From: Thunnus maccoyii
Taxonomy: Eukaryota; Chordata; Actinopteri; Scombriformes; Scombridae
DNA length: 64,000 nucleotides
Direction: 5' to 3'
NCBI RefSeq assembly: GCF_910596095.1
Contig: NC_056533.1
Location: 36,988,662 to 37,052,661, forward strand
This document shows, in pieces, positions 1-14,500 of the stretch. Each line of letters begins with the position of its first letter. Position 1 is the stretch's first letter. The notes under the pieces are model-generated. The model had not been told where the DNA came from and ran no database searches. It was given only the letters and a program-made list of their open reading frames with translations. The translations under genes and the position numbers were made by a program.

Positions 1-3000
1 ATGACATCATCATCATCTCCGTAGCTACCTGAGCGCTCGGACAGAAACACGTCTGGTTGTCGTGGCTCCGGCAGGCCAACAGCTACAAAGTTAAAGTGTC
101 AGCGTTCAGTGTTTAGTTGATTAACGGATTAGTCGATCAACAGAAGAACTATCAGCAACTATTTTGATAACCGATTGATCGCGTTAGTACATTTTCAAGC
201 AAAAATTCACTGTTTCCAGCTTCTCAAACGCTCAGTAAACTGAATATCATTGAGTTATGGACAAAACAAGACATTCCTATTTCTAATAAGAGTAATAATC
301 AATAATAATCAAATAACCTTTTGTCATGAGAGAAGCGTGGCTCGTAGTGATGAACCTACAGAGAATTATCAGCGACTTTGCAGCTCCTCTCAGCTTTACG
401 GAGCTTTATAGTGAGTTTCAGCTCATTGTTTATCTGTCCGGCTGCAACTTTACTGTTCTGGTTCACTCTCAGCGCTCTCGTAGCGTCGTTTTCAGAGAAA
501 AAGCTCTAAAAAGCCGCTGTACACTACCTGCTCAGCATCAAACGGCAAACAGACACAGTTAGCTGTAGACTAGCTGGTGAACATAGTGGAGCATTTAGCA
601 GCTAAAGAGCCAGATATTTCCCTCAGGAGTTGGTGGAGAACAAAAACAGAGCTAAAAGAAAGTGAATATTGGACTTATATTCACCAGGTGGACAGAAACA
701 CGACTCCACATGAATGATAATGTTGCTCCGTAACTGCTGGATGTGGAAATAAGCAACTGATTGCTAACAAGTTCAACATATCAACTTAAAAGCTGACGAT
801 ATGTCAGTGTTGTTTTCTCCCAATTTTCTGACGTTTAATTGAGAAAATAATCAAGAAAACAGTTGGCAAGTGAATTGAAAATAATCATTAGTTGCAGCCT
901 GAGACACTTTAATCAGACACACTATTATTAACTCTCTCTATACTTGTTTGGATAAATGCACTGTTGGGTTGTCACTGATGTTTGCTGCAACTGTCCTCAC
1001 CTACTCATAAACAACCTATGAATACATTTATACATACAGTTTCATGCAAAAGTTTGGGCATCCCTTGACAAATAACATGTTTTGGTGATTTTTTTTTTCA
1101 ATTGAAAAGATGTAAACAGCCTCTCTAGGATGTGGAACATAAAACACAATCATTTCTGCAGACATTCACCTACAGCAGATTAATCTATAATCAAAATAAT
1201 CTGTAGTTGCAGCTCTACTATAGAAGCTGTGGCAGTGTAATTGTCCTGCTGCTTTGTTCACAAAGGACAATGAGTCCTACGAGATGAGTTCACCCTCAAA
1301 CACACTTAAAACTAAAGAATCTGCTCTTTAATTTCTTGTTTTATTTCCAATCTGCTGTGTTGGAGTTCAGAACCAGAACAATAAAAACATGTGTTTCCAT
1401 AGAAATGCCTGCAGACTGCTGTGTGTGTGTGTGTTTAAGGTATTACATCACTCAATGATAAACACAGAAACCATCACTGCATTTCATCCATCTACTCTGC
1501 TTTTGATGTTTTTTAATCAATACGCTATAAGGATATTTTCTGATATCAGTATAAAGCCTGATATGGCAATTATATACAAAATCACTTAATATAGTAAAAG
1601 AAATGAACTCTGTTCCACTGTTATGTATCACGAGACCAAACTCTTCATCTGTGTGAAATAGAGCTGCAACTAACTATTATTTGCATTAAAAAATTAATCT
1701 GCTGATTTTTTTTTTTCCCCAATCTGTTGATTGTTTAGTTTATAAAATGTCAAAATCATTTGAAAAGTACCCATCACAGTCTTTAAATTGCTTATTTTGT
1801 CCAAACAACATTCAAAAACCCCAAAATACTTGATTTTACTGTCACATCAGACAAAGAAACGCAGTGAATCCTCATGACTGAGAAGCGGGAAATAATTTTT
1901 ACTGGAAAAAGTACTCAAGCAATTCATTGATTATCAAATAGTTGCTAATTAATTTCTGTCGATCAACTGATCGACAAATTAACAAATAGTTTCTATTCTA
2001 ATTAAAAAAATACTTATAACAATAAATAAAGATTTTAAAGGATAATTCTGGTTTATTACAACGTTTATTTTTCGGGTTTGTAGGTTTCAATCAGTTATGT
2101 CATCACTGACATCTGAGAACGAGGCAACATCACTAAAACAGTCGGACGTTAAAAACAGTCGGAGCAATAAGACAGTTTGTTTTCTTCAGATGGAATAAAA
2201 CTGAGTTTAGAGATGAAACTGAATGTCTGTAATAATCAACATTTATTGAAGCCTCTTGGCTTTTAGCTCTGCCTGCACATCTTTTATGATCGAATCTACG
2301 TTTCCACTTGTAATAATGTTTTTTACCTGACTTTATATATTTTTTTATTTTCAATTTAATATCGTGCAAAGAAACAAACAAATCCGTCATTTCATAATAA
2401 AACTCGGAGCGCACAACCACAGTAGGTGCAGGAGGTCAAAGTCGAAGCATCAGATTTACAAAGTTCACCTTTATTTTCTCTTCCATAAATAATTTAGACT
2501 AACCTGTAGGTTTCAGTCAACTTGATGATCACAGTGTTATTGTTGTTATTGTTACTGATAAGAATAATGGCCAAAACTACAAAAATGAGATTAAAGTTGC
2601 AATAAACAAGAGTTATCCTTTATTACAACTCGTATGTAATCATAGAACAATATCATCGAATCACAGTAACGTTGTAAAGGGTCATTACCAAATTCTTAGG
2701 TTTACAAATCAAGAACAAAAGATTATAAAACATCTAAAGACTTGTATAAATAATCTATATTGAATCAGTGTTTTTCCCAGATGGTCTTATTTAATTGTTC
2801 ACTTAAATCATTTTCCTGCAGCAGCGTAGCATCGATTTACTCTGAACACTGAAGTGATTTTTATTAACACCTAATTGTCTTGCATCGCTGTGCTCCAATC
2901 ATGTCGCTCCATTGAGCTGCTTGACAACTAAATATGCTGTCGGAGTAAAGAAGGAAAAAAGTGGTCGGAACAAGTAAAGTTTTGACAAAGTGGCCACAGT

Positions 3001-5554
3001 ATGACTCAGTCACAGATAGCCTGGTGAAACTGTGTAAAATGATGTAAACAGCTTATTCAGATTAAAAAAAGCAGTAATTTATTTGTCTTGTCTGTTATTA
3101 TTATTATTATTATAATTATGGAAATCAGTACACAATAAAGGAAATAAGCGAAAACAGCTGACGGGTGGATTATAAGAGTTACCACCTGACTATCAAGAGA
3201 TCTTGGTAGCGAGGTGAAAACAGCAGAGTGTAGTTATTAGCATAAGTAGATTTATAATGTAGCCTAGCAAACAAAGAAAAGGATTCTCTACATGTGTTTT
3301 TTTTTGTTTGTTTTAGCTGAGAGCTGATAAAAGGATTGATTAGTAAAAAGCTCAGTGTGTGAAGTGAGCGTATCACAGTTTACAGGCGGGAGAGACGAGT
3401 GATGAACTCGTCACCGCCACAGTAGAGTTGTGAAGTGGGAGGAATTATTTTCGGGCATCCAAGGGTTCATGGAGGTAAATTTTCCTGTTAATTCTCTGCA
3501 TAGAAAAGGTGACGCCACTGACAATCAGAGTACTTCAAGTCTGAAACTCTGTCGGTTGAATCATCAGTGCAAAAGATGAGAAACTATGTTAGAAAATGTC
3601 TGGTGTTTTGATAAAGACCTTGGACATAAAAAACTGAGATGTTAACTATGTCTTCCTGCGTTCATTTCAATGAAAAAAAAAAACTCATCCAATCACAGAG
3701 ATCTTATATACAAGCCACTAACAGAGATCTGAAACTGGAGATTTACACTTTGTCAAAACCTGATAAAACATTCAGCAGTTTTAAGTAGTTCACTTTCAGA
3801 TTCTGGGTCACTTTTATAATCATAATAGTTTATTTATACATTTATACTTATCAAACCAGCAGTTACAAAGTGCTTTACAAGACAGACATAAAGGGAACAA
3901 AGGACAGAACAACATACCAAACGCACACGCATTCCCATGTAGGTATCAATTAAAAACAAATATAAATAGATCAATAAAGATTATGAGAGAGCCTTATGAT
4001 AAAAGTGAGTTTTCAGGCGTGAGGAGAAGACACTGAACTTGCGTCTTTGATTATCAGGCAGGTCGTTCAATAACAGTGGCGCCCTGTTTCAGTCCTCGTC
4101 CTTGCATTAGGAGCAGCCGGGAGGTTTTTCTGCCTGAGGACCTCAAACAGCCTGCAGGTTGATAAGTAGAGTAACTCAGAGATGTAATCAGGGGGCCACG
4201 AAGTGCTTTAAACATAATGAGCAGGAACTGGCAGCCAGTGTAAAGACATTAAAAGAAGAGTAATATGGTCTCTTTTCTTGGTTTTAGTTGAATTCAGCAA
4301 CTTTGGTGCCTTGATTTGTTCCCAATTCCTACGACAAATTGTTTTGAATTTGCTACCGCTCTGACTGGCCTCATCTCCATAGCAACGTCCCCTAAAGGCT
4401 CATGGGTTTCATAGTATTTTAGAGCTATTTAGAGCAGTATTTTAAAACTGTTGGCTGTTACATAAGCCTACAGTATCCAAGAAACTGCTGTCTGTCTATG
4501 TTTAAGAACACTATAGATGTTATTATGCTATTGAAGCATTTTATCTGTTCAATCGTCTCTGTCCACAGAGCCAGCTGTCTGTCACCAGGCTGACTGACAG
4601 CAGAAATAACTCGACCCTGAATATGAAACTGCGTTCTTCAAGTGTGTGATGTAGGGATGAAAGATGTTGAAAAAATATCTACATATTGCGATTATTTTGA
4701 CTGATATTGCAATTGCGATATGATTTGCGATATTAGAGGGAATGATCATTTTTACATCATTATCCCCATTTTCATTGAAAAAAACATTAAAATGATTATG
4801 ATGTGATGTTTGCAGGGATCTGTACCAAACAGAGATGTATATTGCGTCTCCTGCCATATGAAAACTGCAGTAGGTAATATTGTGATTTCGATTAAATTTT
4901 GATTAATTGTTCAGCCCTAGCGTGGTGCCTGGAGCGCCCCCGTAGCTGAATGATAACTGCGTAAGCCACATAACTGTGACGGGATCTTTGTTGTGTGTCA
5001 TACCCATCTCTCTCCCCTTGTTTCCTGTCTGTCACTTCACTGTCAACTGTGCAGTAATGGCAAAAAAAAAAAAAAAATGCCAAAAGAAATAATCTAAAAA
5101 AAAAAGTATGGTGCCTGTATAACAGAATTGAACATAAGTATCTGCATTATCTTATAACTATCATTATCTAACATCTAAGATAAGACCCTGACCCATGATG
5201 CCAGTTATTGTTAGGGTTAGGGGTTAGGTTTAGGGTTAGGAGTTAGGTTCAGGGTTAGGTTCAGGGTTAGGGGTTAGGTTCAGGGTTAGGTTTAGGGTTA
5301 GGGGTTAGGTTTAGGGTTAGGGGTTAGGTTCAGGGTTAGGGGTTAGGTTCAGGGTTAGGTTTAGGGTTAGAGGTTAGGTTTAGGGTTAGGGTTAGTGTTA
5401 TGATTAGGGTTAGGGTTAGGGGTTAGGTTCAGGGTTAGGTTTAGGGTTAGGGGTTAGGTTCAGGGTTAGGTTTAGGGTTAGGGGTTAGGTTTAGGGTTAG
5501 GGTTAGTTTTATCTGTTCCTGAAATATCACCGTCCATGTGTCGTTATTTTCCAG
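1..5554. other. 5' flank or intron of dis3l; repeats, no recognised exon
   Basis: I find no exon matching the N-terminal part of DIS3L (PIN-like domain, about 185 residues) here, so the missing 5' exons probably lie before the window. The stretch holds fragments of the GCTGCAAC palindromic element (about 112-246, 826-902, 1175-1216, 1661-2000), one copy of a repeat that recurs inverted at 23.06-23.35 kb (about 430-775), a repeat with the 'caaagtgctttacaagacagaca' type start (about 3830-4250), and a telomere-like array (5209-5507). Short ORFs here have no recognisable protein features. Confidence 0.6.
5209..5507. repeat. Degenerate TTAGGG-type minisatellite (interstitial telomere-like array)
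   Basis: About 300 bp made almost only of TTAGGG, TTAGGGG, TTAGGTT and TTCAGGG units on the plus strand. It ends about 50 bp before the splice acceptor of the first visible dis3l exon. The units are imperfect and form higher-order groups, so it is an old internal array rather than a fresh chromosome end. Confidence 0.9.
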
Positions 5555-8500
5555 GATTATCTGCAAAACTTCTGGCAGGAGCTGCAGGCAGCCCATGAGC
5601 TGTACAGCTCCATTTCCCAGACGCTACAAGAGAAGGAGAGCGTGAGCACGGAGAAGGAGTTCACTGAACATCTGCCAGCTGAAGTCCTGGAGGCTGGTAT
5701 CAAGTCTGGACGCTACACTCAGGTACAGTTCAGTCCATCTCCATAGTTTGTCTCAAAGGAGTCTTTCCTAAGAAAAGCAGTTAATGGTGTTAAAAATGAA
5801 ATTTTCTAAATGTGTCTGCTCCTCGTTACAGGCAGCCACCAATATAAAAATCAACTTGCAAAGACCTGAAACTTGCTTGAGTTTGTTAACTGAATATAGT
5901 GAACATCATGTCTGCATTTATTTTTGTCAAAGTTAATGTTGTCAGTGTGTTGTAATACAGGACAAAGTGGAGGTGCAGATGGATTTGAAAGGTCTACAGT
6001 GCATGACCATACAAAGATATAATAACCTTTAAAAATTAATAAAAGCAGACGCAACAAGCACTTGATGATTGCACTTGATTACAAAAATTAAGCAAGTTTC
6101 AAGCTTCTGCGATTAAATTTTCATGCCATACAGAAAGTGTGCAATAGTGTCCAAGCTATATTTTTTTCTCATTCTTTACACAATTTGGCCAATTGTTTCT
6201 GTCACTTTTTATATGAGCAACACTGTGAACGCCTCCCAGGAGAGACTCTCTGAAAATGTGCGCTCTTATCACCATATTGAAACGATTATCATGTCTCGCT
6301 CCCTCTCTATGACGGCTGGCTTTTTACACCGACTTGTGGCTGTTCAGAAAAGCTATAAACACCTCTGTGTGTTCAAACAAAACATCATACAAACAAATTC
6401 TTTTATAGTATAACGTGACTCACAGCCTCCTCCCAGTTAAGACCTTGGAAAGGTCCATCCAGTGAGCTCTTCTGTTGAAATATATACTGGCCACTTTATA
6501 CCACAACATGTCGTGTTTACGGATTAAATGGACTCTTGCCAGCCCATGAGACATAAGTATTTTCTGTAGCCATGGCACAAATACATCTTCAGAGTCAAGG
6601 AGATGTTTAAAGAAGGAAGGAATATTTTGAATAGTATCCAGTCACACATGAATACTCAATCTCTTACAGTTACCAGCTATAAAACATTTGCCTGTCCAGG
6701 GTACACAAGTTGTTAATCTTCCAGGAGTCAAAATAAATCATATTTTTCTCTCCTTTTTATTAGGGTACTCTGAATGTCAACAAGTACCGGTCACAGAATG
6801 AAGCTTCAGTCAGGCCGGAGGGTTTCACTAACAAGAGCACAGGTGCAAAACTACAGCGACCATCACGACATTTTCTCCCTGATCAAGTTGGGGCAGATCC
6901 ATCCATCGTTCACTGCAAACAGAACTAACATCTCATATCTGGTGTCTGTATTTGTCTCTTCTTATCTTTGTCTCCTCCTGTCTCTGTTCTTCGTACGTCT
7001 GTTGCAGATCTGAGCAGGGAGGTGTTGGTGTACGGTAATAAGAATCGTAACAGGGCTGTACACGGCGACACGGTCGTGGTGGAGTTGTTGCCGAAGAGTG
7101 AGTGGAAAGGGAAGGTCACAGCGCTGACCGAGGGACAGGGGGAGGAGAAGAGCGGAGAGGACAACGACAGTAAACCCATGCCTACAGGTGGGACTGAACT
7201 CTTTGCCTTTTTCCTTGTTTGTTTGTCTGTTAGTTGACAGAATATCTAAAAAAAACGAATTAACAGATTTCACTACAGTTTTGTGGAAAGTTAGGAGATG
7301 GGCCAAGAAAGAACCGATTCATTTTAGGTGCAGATAGAGCCACCATGTGGCCAGTTATAAAGCATTATGTTGGGGTTGTGCGGAGTTGTTGGCGTGTTTA
7401 TTTGTGCCTTAGAACATAACGGCTGTGAAACAATCAGAAAGTTTTATTTCTCTGATTCACTGCTTTGTTCTCACTACCGCTGCTCCCTCTCTCCATTCCC
7501 TCTCAAGCTCCTCTGCTCTCTTTTTCTCTCATCTTTTAAAATAAGTCAGTAAGGCGACAACAAAGTCAACAAGTAAACAAGGTTCTTCTTCCTGTGGGCA
7601 TCTTCGATCTGGTTGCCGGCTTACATGATTGGCTGCTGCAGCGTGACATCGGGTTGCATTTTGGCAAATGTTGATTCTGGTTCAACTTCTTGCCAGGCGG
7701 CCGCTGCAGTTCTTTGCTGAACCCCACGCAGTCCCCACTCCTGCAGCCTAAATGCACTACCCCCATTCAAATGAATTGGAAGACTGCCGGTTTTATCGTA
7801 TTGCCGGATTTGGCGTGAATGCGGCCGCTTCCTGGACTGTGAGGCGGAGAAACAAATCCATCTCTCTGCGCAGGCTATGTCTGTTTACACCTACACAATG
7901 TTTACACTATTTTTTTTACAATTTTTTGCAAAATGTTTTTTCCTACTGCTCCTACATGATGATTTAAGGACTACACACTACACTTTCTGATGAGTCCTCC
8001 TCTAGATTGATGATTATAAACATACTTGAACTGTGTATGAAGGCATCTTTTAGTGTCAGAATTTATCTGTGAAGGTTGTGACAAAGTTCTTCTTGTCTGA
8101 CAAATATAGGGCTGCAACTAACAATGATTTTCATTATCAATTAATCTGACCATTATTTCCTCGATTAATCGATGAATTGTTTTGTCTGTAAAATGTCAGT
8201 ATATATTTAAACTTGCCCATTATAATTTCCCACAGACCAAGCTGATGTCTTCAAATGTTTTTTTGTTTTTTAACCAACAGTACAAAACCCAAAGACCCAG
8301 TTTACTATCATATATGACAAAGAAAAGCATAAAATTCTCACATTTGAGAAGCTGTAGCCAGCAGATACTTGGTATTTTTGCCTTAAAGAAAGTCTAAAAC
8401 AATGAACTGATGGTCAAAATAGTTGCTGATTAATTTTCTTGCGCTAGACAAATGTTTCATCAGTGCTAAATGTCTCTATACTGATGTCTGATTATTAAAA

Positions 8501-11500
8501 CTTGCAGGCCGCGTCGTGGGGATCCTGCAGAGGAACTGGAGGGACTACGTGGTAACTTTCCCTCTCAGGGACGGGACTCAGTCCCAGAGCAGGAATTCCC
8601 AGCGTATCCTGGCTGTTCCCTGGGACAATCGCATCCCAAAGATACGCATCAGCACACAGCAGGCTGAGGCTCTGCAGGTCTGGTTCGCCTTGTTTTGGCT
8701 GCTAATTTATTTACTCAGCAAATGACTCACTTAATTATTTAAAAAGAAGAGAATTAGATCATATCATCAACTGTTCTTATAACTAACTTGATTATTTAAT
8801 CATTTATGTGGACTGTTAAGGTCTCTGTCTCAGCCACTTATATCTTAAAATCTGAATATATCTTAAATTATACATAATGTAAACATAAAAAACAAAAGGG
8901 TAAAATACACAAGACTTAAAGTTCCTCTATGTGTCAGAAGAGCAGAACTATCAGCTAAACGTACGTGTTAATGAGGTTACGTAAAACCAGCGTCGGCTAA
9001 TTTAAGCTACCGTCCCCTTCATCTCCCTCGTCTTCTTCACCCAGGACCACAGAGTGGTGGTGCGCATCGACTCATGGGAAAGCACGTCGCTCTATCCGAA
9101 CGGACACAGTGTGCGGGTTCTGGGTCGGGCTGGAGAGCTTGAGACGGAGATCCAGACTATCCTCATAGAGAACAGCATCAACGTGCTTCCATTCTCAGAC
9201 GCACAGGTCAGAGAAGAAACTTCTTCCTCTTACTCATTGAATAATTCTCCACTTACAATTGTGACGATGTAATAATAACAATGAAAAGACTAATAAAAAG
9301 ATGTAATGTTAGCATTTACCTTTCTTCCTCCATATCAGCAACAACGTTATCTATTAGGCTAATTGCTAATGGCAGCAAGTACTAGCCAATCAGAGGCAGA
9401 GTAGGGCGGATCTTTGCTGAATGTGGGTGGGGGAAAAAAAAGCTTTGTTTACGTAGCCTCTGGAGCTGGAGGAAGCTTCCTGAAGCTGACCAATCAGAAC
9501 AGAGTGGGCTCATCGGGAGGCGGACCTTAAAGAGACAGGAGCTAAAACTGCCTGTTTCAGACAGAGGCTGAACTGAGGGGCTGCATAAAGGGCCAGTAGA
9601 AGACAAATAAAGAGTTTTTAACTGGAAATCATGCAAAGATGTTCCAGTAGAGCCCCAGAGTAATATATATATATATAAATATAGACCTGGAAATGTGCAT
9701 GATACGTCTCCTTTAAAGCTATGTTTAGTGATTTTTTTTATTTAATTTTTGGCCACTTGGAGGCAGACAAACTATGACAAGCTGAATAGCACAACTTCTG
9801 ACATATTATTGCTTACAAAGTTGTTTTGGTTAAAAACATCAGCAAACAAACTATTTCAGCAGACACACTGTCATGTTTTTGGTCATGTAACAAGTGTAAT
9901 TTCAATACCATATCATGTTCAGTATTTTGGGTCTCTACCAACTCTTAAAAAGAATATCTGGCTCATTTGTTGCTAAATATTCCACTTTCTTCACCAGCTA
10001 ATCGCTGAGCCATCCAGTGATTTAAATCCAATTTAAAAGGTTTAAATTGAACTATGAGTCACTAGAAACCAATGCAAAGATTCAACATCTTCTTTAGACC
10101 TAAAGGATACACACAATGCATTTTGTAATGCATTCAACAACTTTTTGTTAGGAAGAAAACTCTTCAGTGAACCTTTAAACAGAAATAATGTGGAGACACT
10201 GCCACCCGGAGGCCATGAACAGGACTTTTTTTTTTTTAAGTGTCACATGAAGAGTCCATGAGAGTTTTCTCTTCTTTATGAAGGACATTTACATGATGAG
10301 GACTCATTCATTGTTGAATAGTTTTCAATGCTCAGCGTGACGTACATAGAATAACAGAATATCTGTTTCCTCTCCAGTGTGTTTATAGTATATGTTTCCT
10401 TTTTTCAAGGATTTTCAAGAGTCGCCTTTTCTTTCCACTCAGATTCATATTACTATTTTTATTTTTTTAAACAATGCCCTCTGGTGAAAGTAGTGTCTCA
10501 GCTCAGCACAGCTCACACTATTGTATCTCATTGTCTCCTTTCAGCCCAAAGCACAGGCCAAATAAATTTTGCACACATGTCCCGTCGCTTCGGTTCTAGT
10601 GATTGCACCGCTGCTTTAGTGACCTTGTGGTGGTGTCGGTTTTGTTCTCAGCTGAAAGAGATGCCCGTCAACTCTCCTGAGAAGCCGTGGAAGGTGGATC
10701 CCGCTCAGGCGACGGAGCGACGGGACCTCAGGAAGAGTCACCTGGTGTTCAGCATCGACCCGAAGGGCTGCGAGGACGTAGACGACACGCTGTCGGTACG
10801 CAGCCTCGCCGGAGGGACGCTGCTGGAGCTGGGGGTCCACATCGCTGACGTCACCCACTTCGTCGCTAAGGGCTCACTCACTGACTTGGAGGCACGTTCG
10901 AGGTGGGGGAAATTTCTGTCATGTGGCTAAATCATCACCTCAAAGTAGTTTACGCTCATCCCAGCATGACGTCAAGAAAAAATAACACCCGCATACTGAA
11001 TAGATGCTCCCAAAAAGCTGATTTGTTAAGTACAGTGACGGCGTTTCATCAGGTAATATTCAACATGTGACCATAATCCCCTTATGCTGCACCGAGGTTA
11101 TGTTGTTGTTTTTATATAGTTTTATTTCTCTGTTTGCTCATTCCTTGACACTTGTATTATTGTATTTCATATTATTGTTCTTTATGTGCACCTGTGAAAC
11201 ACCTTGTATCTATTTGACTTACATATTATAGTTTTATTTCTGTCACAGAAGCTAATTAAAATGTTAAACCTCTCGCTGTAGTGTAAGGCAAATTAATATG
11301 GAGAACATTTATTTATGCGTTTTTACTTATTTATTTCACAGGATTATTAATAATTACTGATGAACTGTGAGTGGCCCCGTCCTTATGAATATAGACAGTG
11401 ATGGAAATGCCACGGGATCAAAGCCTCATTCTAATTGTCATGTTTCCTTCTCCTTATTATTCTTATCCTAAGAGCTACGACCTACTACCTGGCAGACCGC

Positions 11501-14500
11501 AGGTACGACATGCTGCCTGCTGTCCTCAGTTCAGACCTCTGCTCACTGCTGGGAGGAGTCGACAGGTCGGTGGTAACACACGTCTCTATATTATGTTTTC
11601 AGAGGTGTCTAGTTTGTGGACACACTGAAACAAGCCTGCCTCTTTGTGAATCTGTACCAGGTATGCGATGAGCGTGCTGTGGGAGCTCGACGCACAGACC
11701 CTCGCTGTCAACAAGGTGTGGTACGGTCGCACGCTCATCCGCTCCTCCTACCAGCTGCACTATGAGCTGGCTCAGGCCCTGCTCAACGGAGAGCAGGCCG
11801 AGGTACCGGAGCTGGTCCGGCTCGGGTCTGAGGAGAAAGACGCTAAGCTAGCTGAGCTCACCCAGGCTCTGGAGAGGCTGACCCACGTAGCCAGACACCT
11901 CAGAGCGCACAGGGACAGAGGGGGCGCGCTGGAACTGGAAGGGGTGGAGGTACGAGTGGTTTCCCTTGATTTTTGTTATTTTTACACTGTTATAATGTCA
12001 GATATCTCTGTTAAAAATGGTCAAAAAGTGCTCCTTGCAATACAGAAGTCAGGGCTTTAGCCTGCTCTGAACGCTCCGTATGTAAAGTTGCTGTTTGCAC
12101 ATGCTCACAAACTGCCGTCTGTTCCGCAGTCGTTGTTGCTAAGGTTGTTGCTAAGGTTGTTGCTAAGGTTGTTCCATGTGTTGCTTGCGTTGTCCACTCG
12201 CATATTTCGGATCAGATTCGGGCTCAAACATGTACAAATGGATTTGAGAAGTTTCCATTTGGAGTAAAGAAGGAGAAAAAGAAGTGAAATCCTGCTACTA
12301 TAGTTTGTTTACGTAGCGTCCGGAGCCAGAGGAAGCTTCCTGAAGCCGACCAATCAGAACAGGAGGCGGGTCTTAAAGAGACAGGAGCTAAAACGGCCTG
12401 TTTCAGACAGAGGCTGAACTGAGGAGCTGCATAAAGGACCAGTAGAAGATAAATGAGTTTTTTTATACCTCTTGGGAACACCTGGAGGGAATTTCATTAC
12501 ATATGGCACAAACATCCAATTAGACTCAAGGATGATCTGATTAGAATTTGGTGGGCAAAGGTCAAAGATGACTGTGACCTCACAAAACACATTTTTCATA
12601 CGTTAATTATAAGTTTCACACAAATGTCTAACAGGATAAAATGAAGTGATGACATTTTATTATCCAAAAGGTCAAAGGTCAACTTCACTGTGACATCATA
12701 ATGTTCTGTGGCCGTTATTCAACACATAACTCAGGAACAGACGGAGATACTGTGACCAGATTTCACATTTGGTCAGATAATGAATTGTTGACACTAATCT
12801 CGGGCGCCAACCTTGAAACTGTGGTGATTTTATTAAATTCCTTTCAAAGTCTTCACTACAGATATTATTGGACAGACATGGATGTAAACTGTAAGTTGAC
12901 TGGTTGACGGAGGCGTACAGCCACACGGTGGTATTTCTAGTTTAAATATAAATCATGCAAAGATGTTCCTGTTGAGCCACAGAATAAAAATACAGAGCTG
13001 GAAATGTGCAAACGTCCCCTTGAAGTGGTTAAAGATTTTCAATAATATATAATTGAATACATAATACCTATACATATACAAATAATTATAATACATAACT
13101 GCCTTCTTCCTCCGTCCTGTTATATGTTGTTCATCTTGTTTCCAGATGTAGCGGTAAGTTAGTGGGTAACTCTACCTGCCGGGATGTTTTGCTGACTGTA
13201 AAGTTTTGTGTGGAGGAATAATGGTCTGAAGCTGTTTTTAATGGTTCAGGTTTGGGCCTTTAGTTTCAGAGCAAACAGTCATATTTCAGATAACAGACTG
13301 CTTGTAATTTTGTGTTAACAGTTTGTGTTTCCTGTTTGGATGTGACGGTGCTACTGTGCAGAAAACCAGAGTGGAGTAATTTAAAACGTGACACCCAGAC
13401 CGAAGGCAGAAAGGTTTTAATCTTACACAAGATCAGAAAGTAATTTAGGTTGTAATATAATCACTGAGACTGTGTGAATACGGAGCGCTCCGCTGCAAAC
13501 CCGCTGACAGTTTTCATATTAGAGTCGTGTGTTTCATTTATTCGTTGGTCATTTATCAAAAACCTGATATGAATTCTCCCTGCTGCTCATCTTCTAAACT
13601 GTATTTTACCTTATTTAGATACAGTGTTATATATTGTGTTGTACTACAGTAGATGTCAAAAAAATAACCCATTATTTATTTACCTTACTGGAATAAAAGC
13701 ATCTTCATTACATTGCTGTTGTAGCTGTGAAAACACTTCCTGTGCCAGTGAGAGTCAATACTGAGAGGTTTAAAATGTATTTTATTAAGACTTTACACAA
13801 GATTAACGACACGGCCTGCACTAATTCTGAGTAAAAATCCATAGTCTTAAACGATAAGGCTGCAGTTATTCTATATGTTTTTCTAATTGTCAGGAAATCC
13901 AATGAAAAGACCAAAACCAACAATGTGTTAATTATAATTAAATATTAATAATCTTTGACTTCCTGCTGTTTCTGTGGCTCTCGACCCAACGTCCATCGAC
14001 CGAAGGGAATCACTGAAGTCATTCTCACATCTATAAAATGTGGCGTGCTGCAGAAAACAGTGAATATATCAGGGACTTTTCTTTGTTTGTTCCACTGTGG
14101 GATTTTTAAGAGCGCTATAAAGTGTTTAAACTGTGTGTGTGTACTTTTAAAAATAATGCCATGAATCGTTTTTATTTATAACGTACATACAAGGTTCAGT
14201 AAACAGAAGAAACCTTAAACCTAAGAAGATGTTTCTTTATGACTCTGGCTGGATGTTTGGGCTTGTTGTCCTGCTGCAGAATACATTTATGACCGATCAG
14301 ACGTATCCCTGATGGTAATGCATTACGGATAAGAATCTAAACATCTAAAGTACCTAAAACTTTTGGATATTACTTCCAAATGAACACAGAATTCAGACAC
14401 TCAGATGAAATGGCGATGGGTAAATATAGTCTGTATGTTTTAAGGTCTTTTTGACAGAAAGATTAGATGGTAAATTTGATGCAAAGAAGGCAAGTTTATT

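Noticed and set aside
6925-7306. Overlapping ORFs of 84-114 codons antisense to dis3l
   Set aside because: They lie opposite a clear dis3l exon (7008-7187) and adjacent intron, with no homology or start context of their own.
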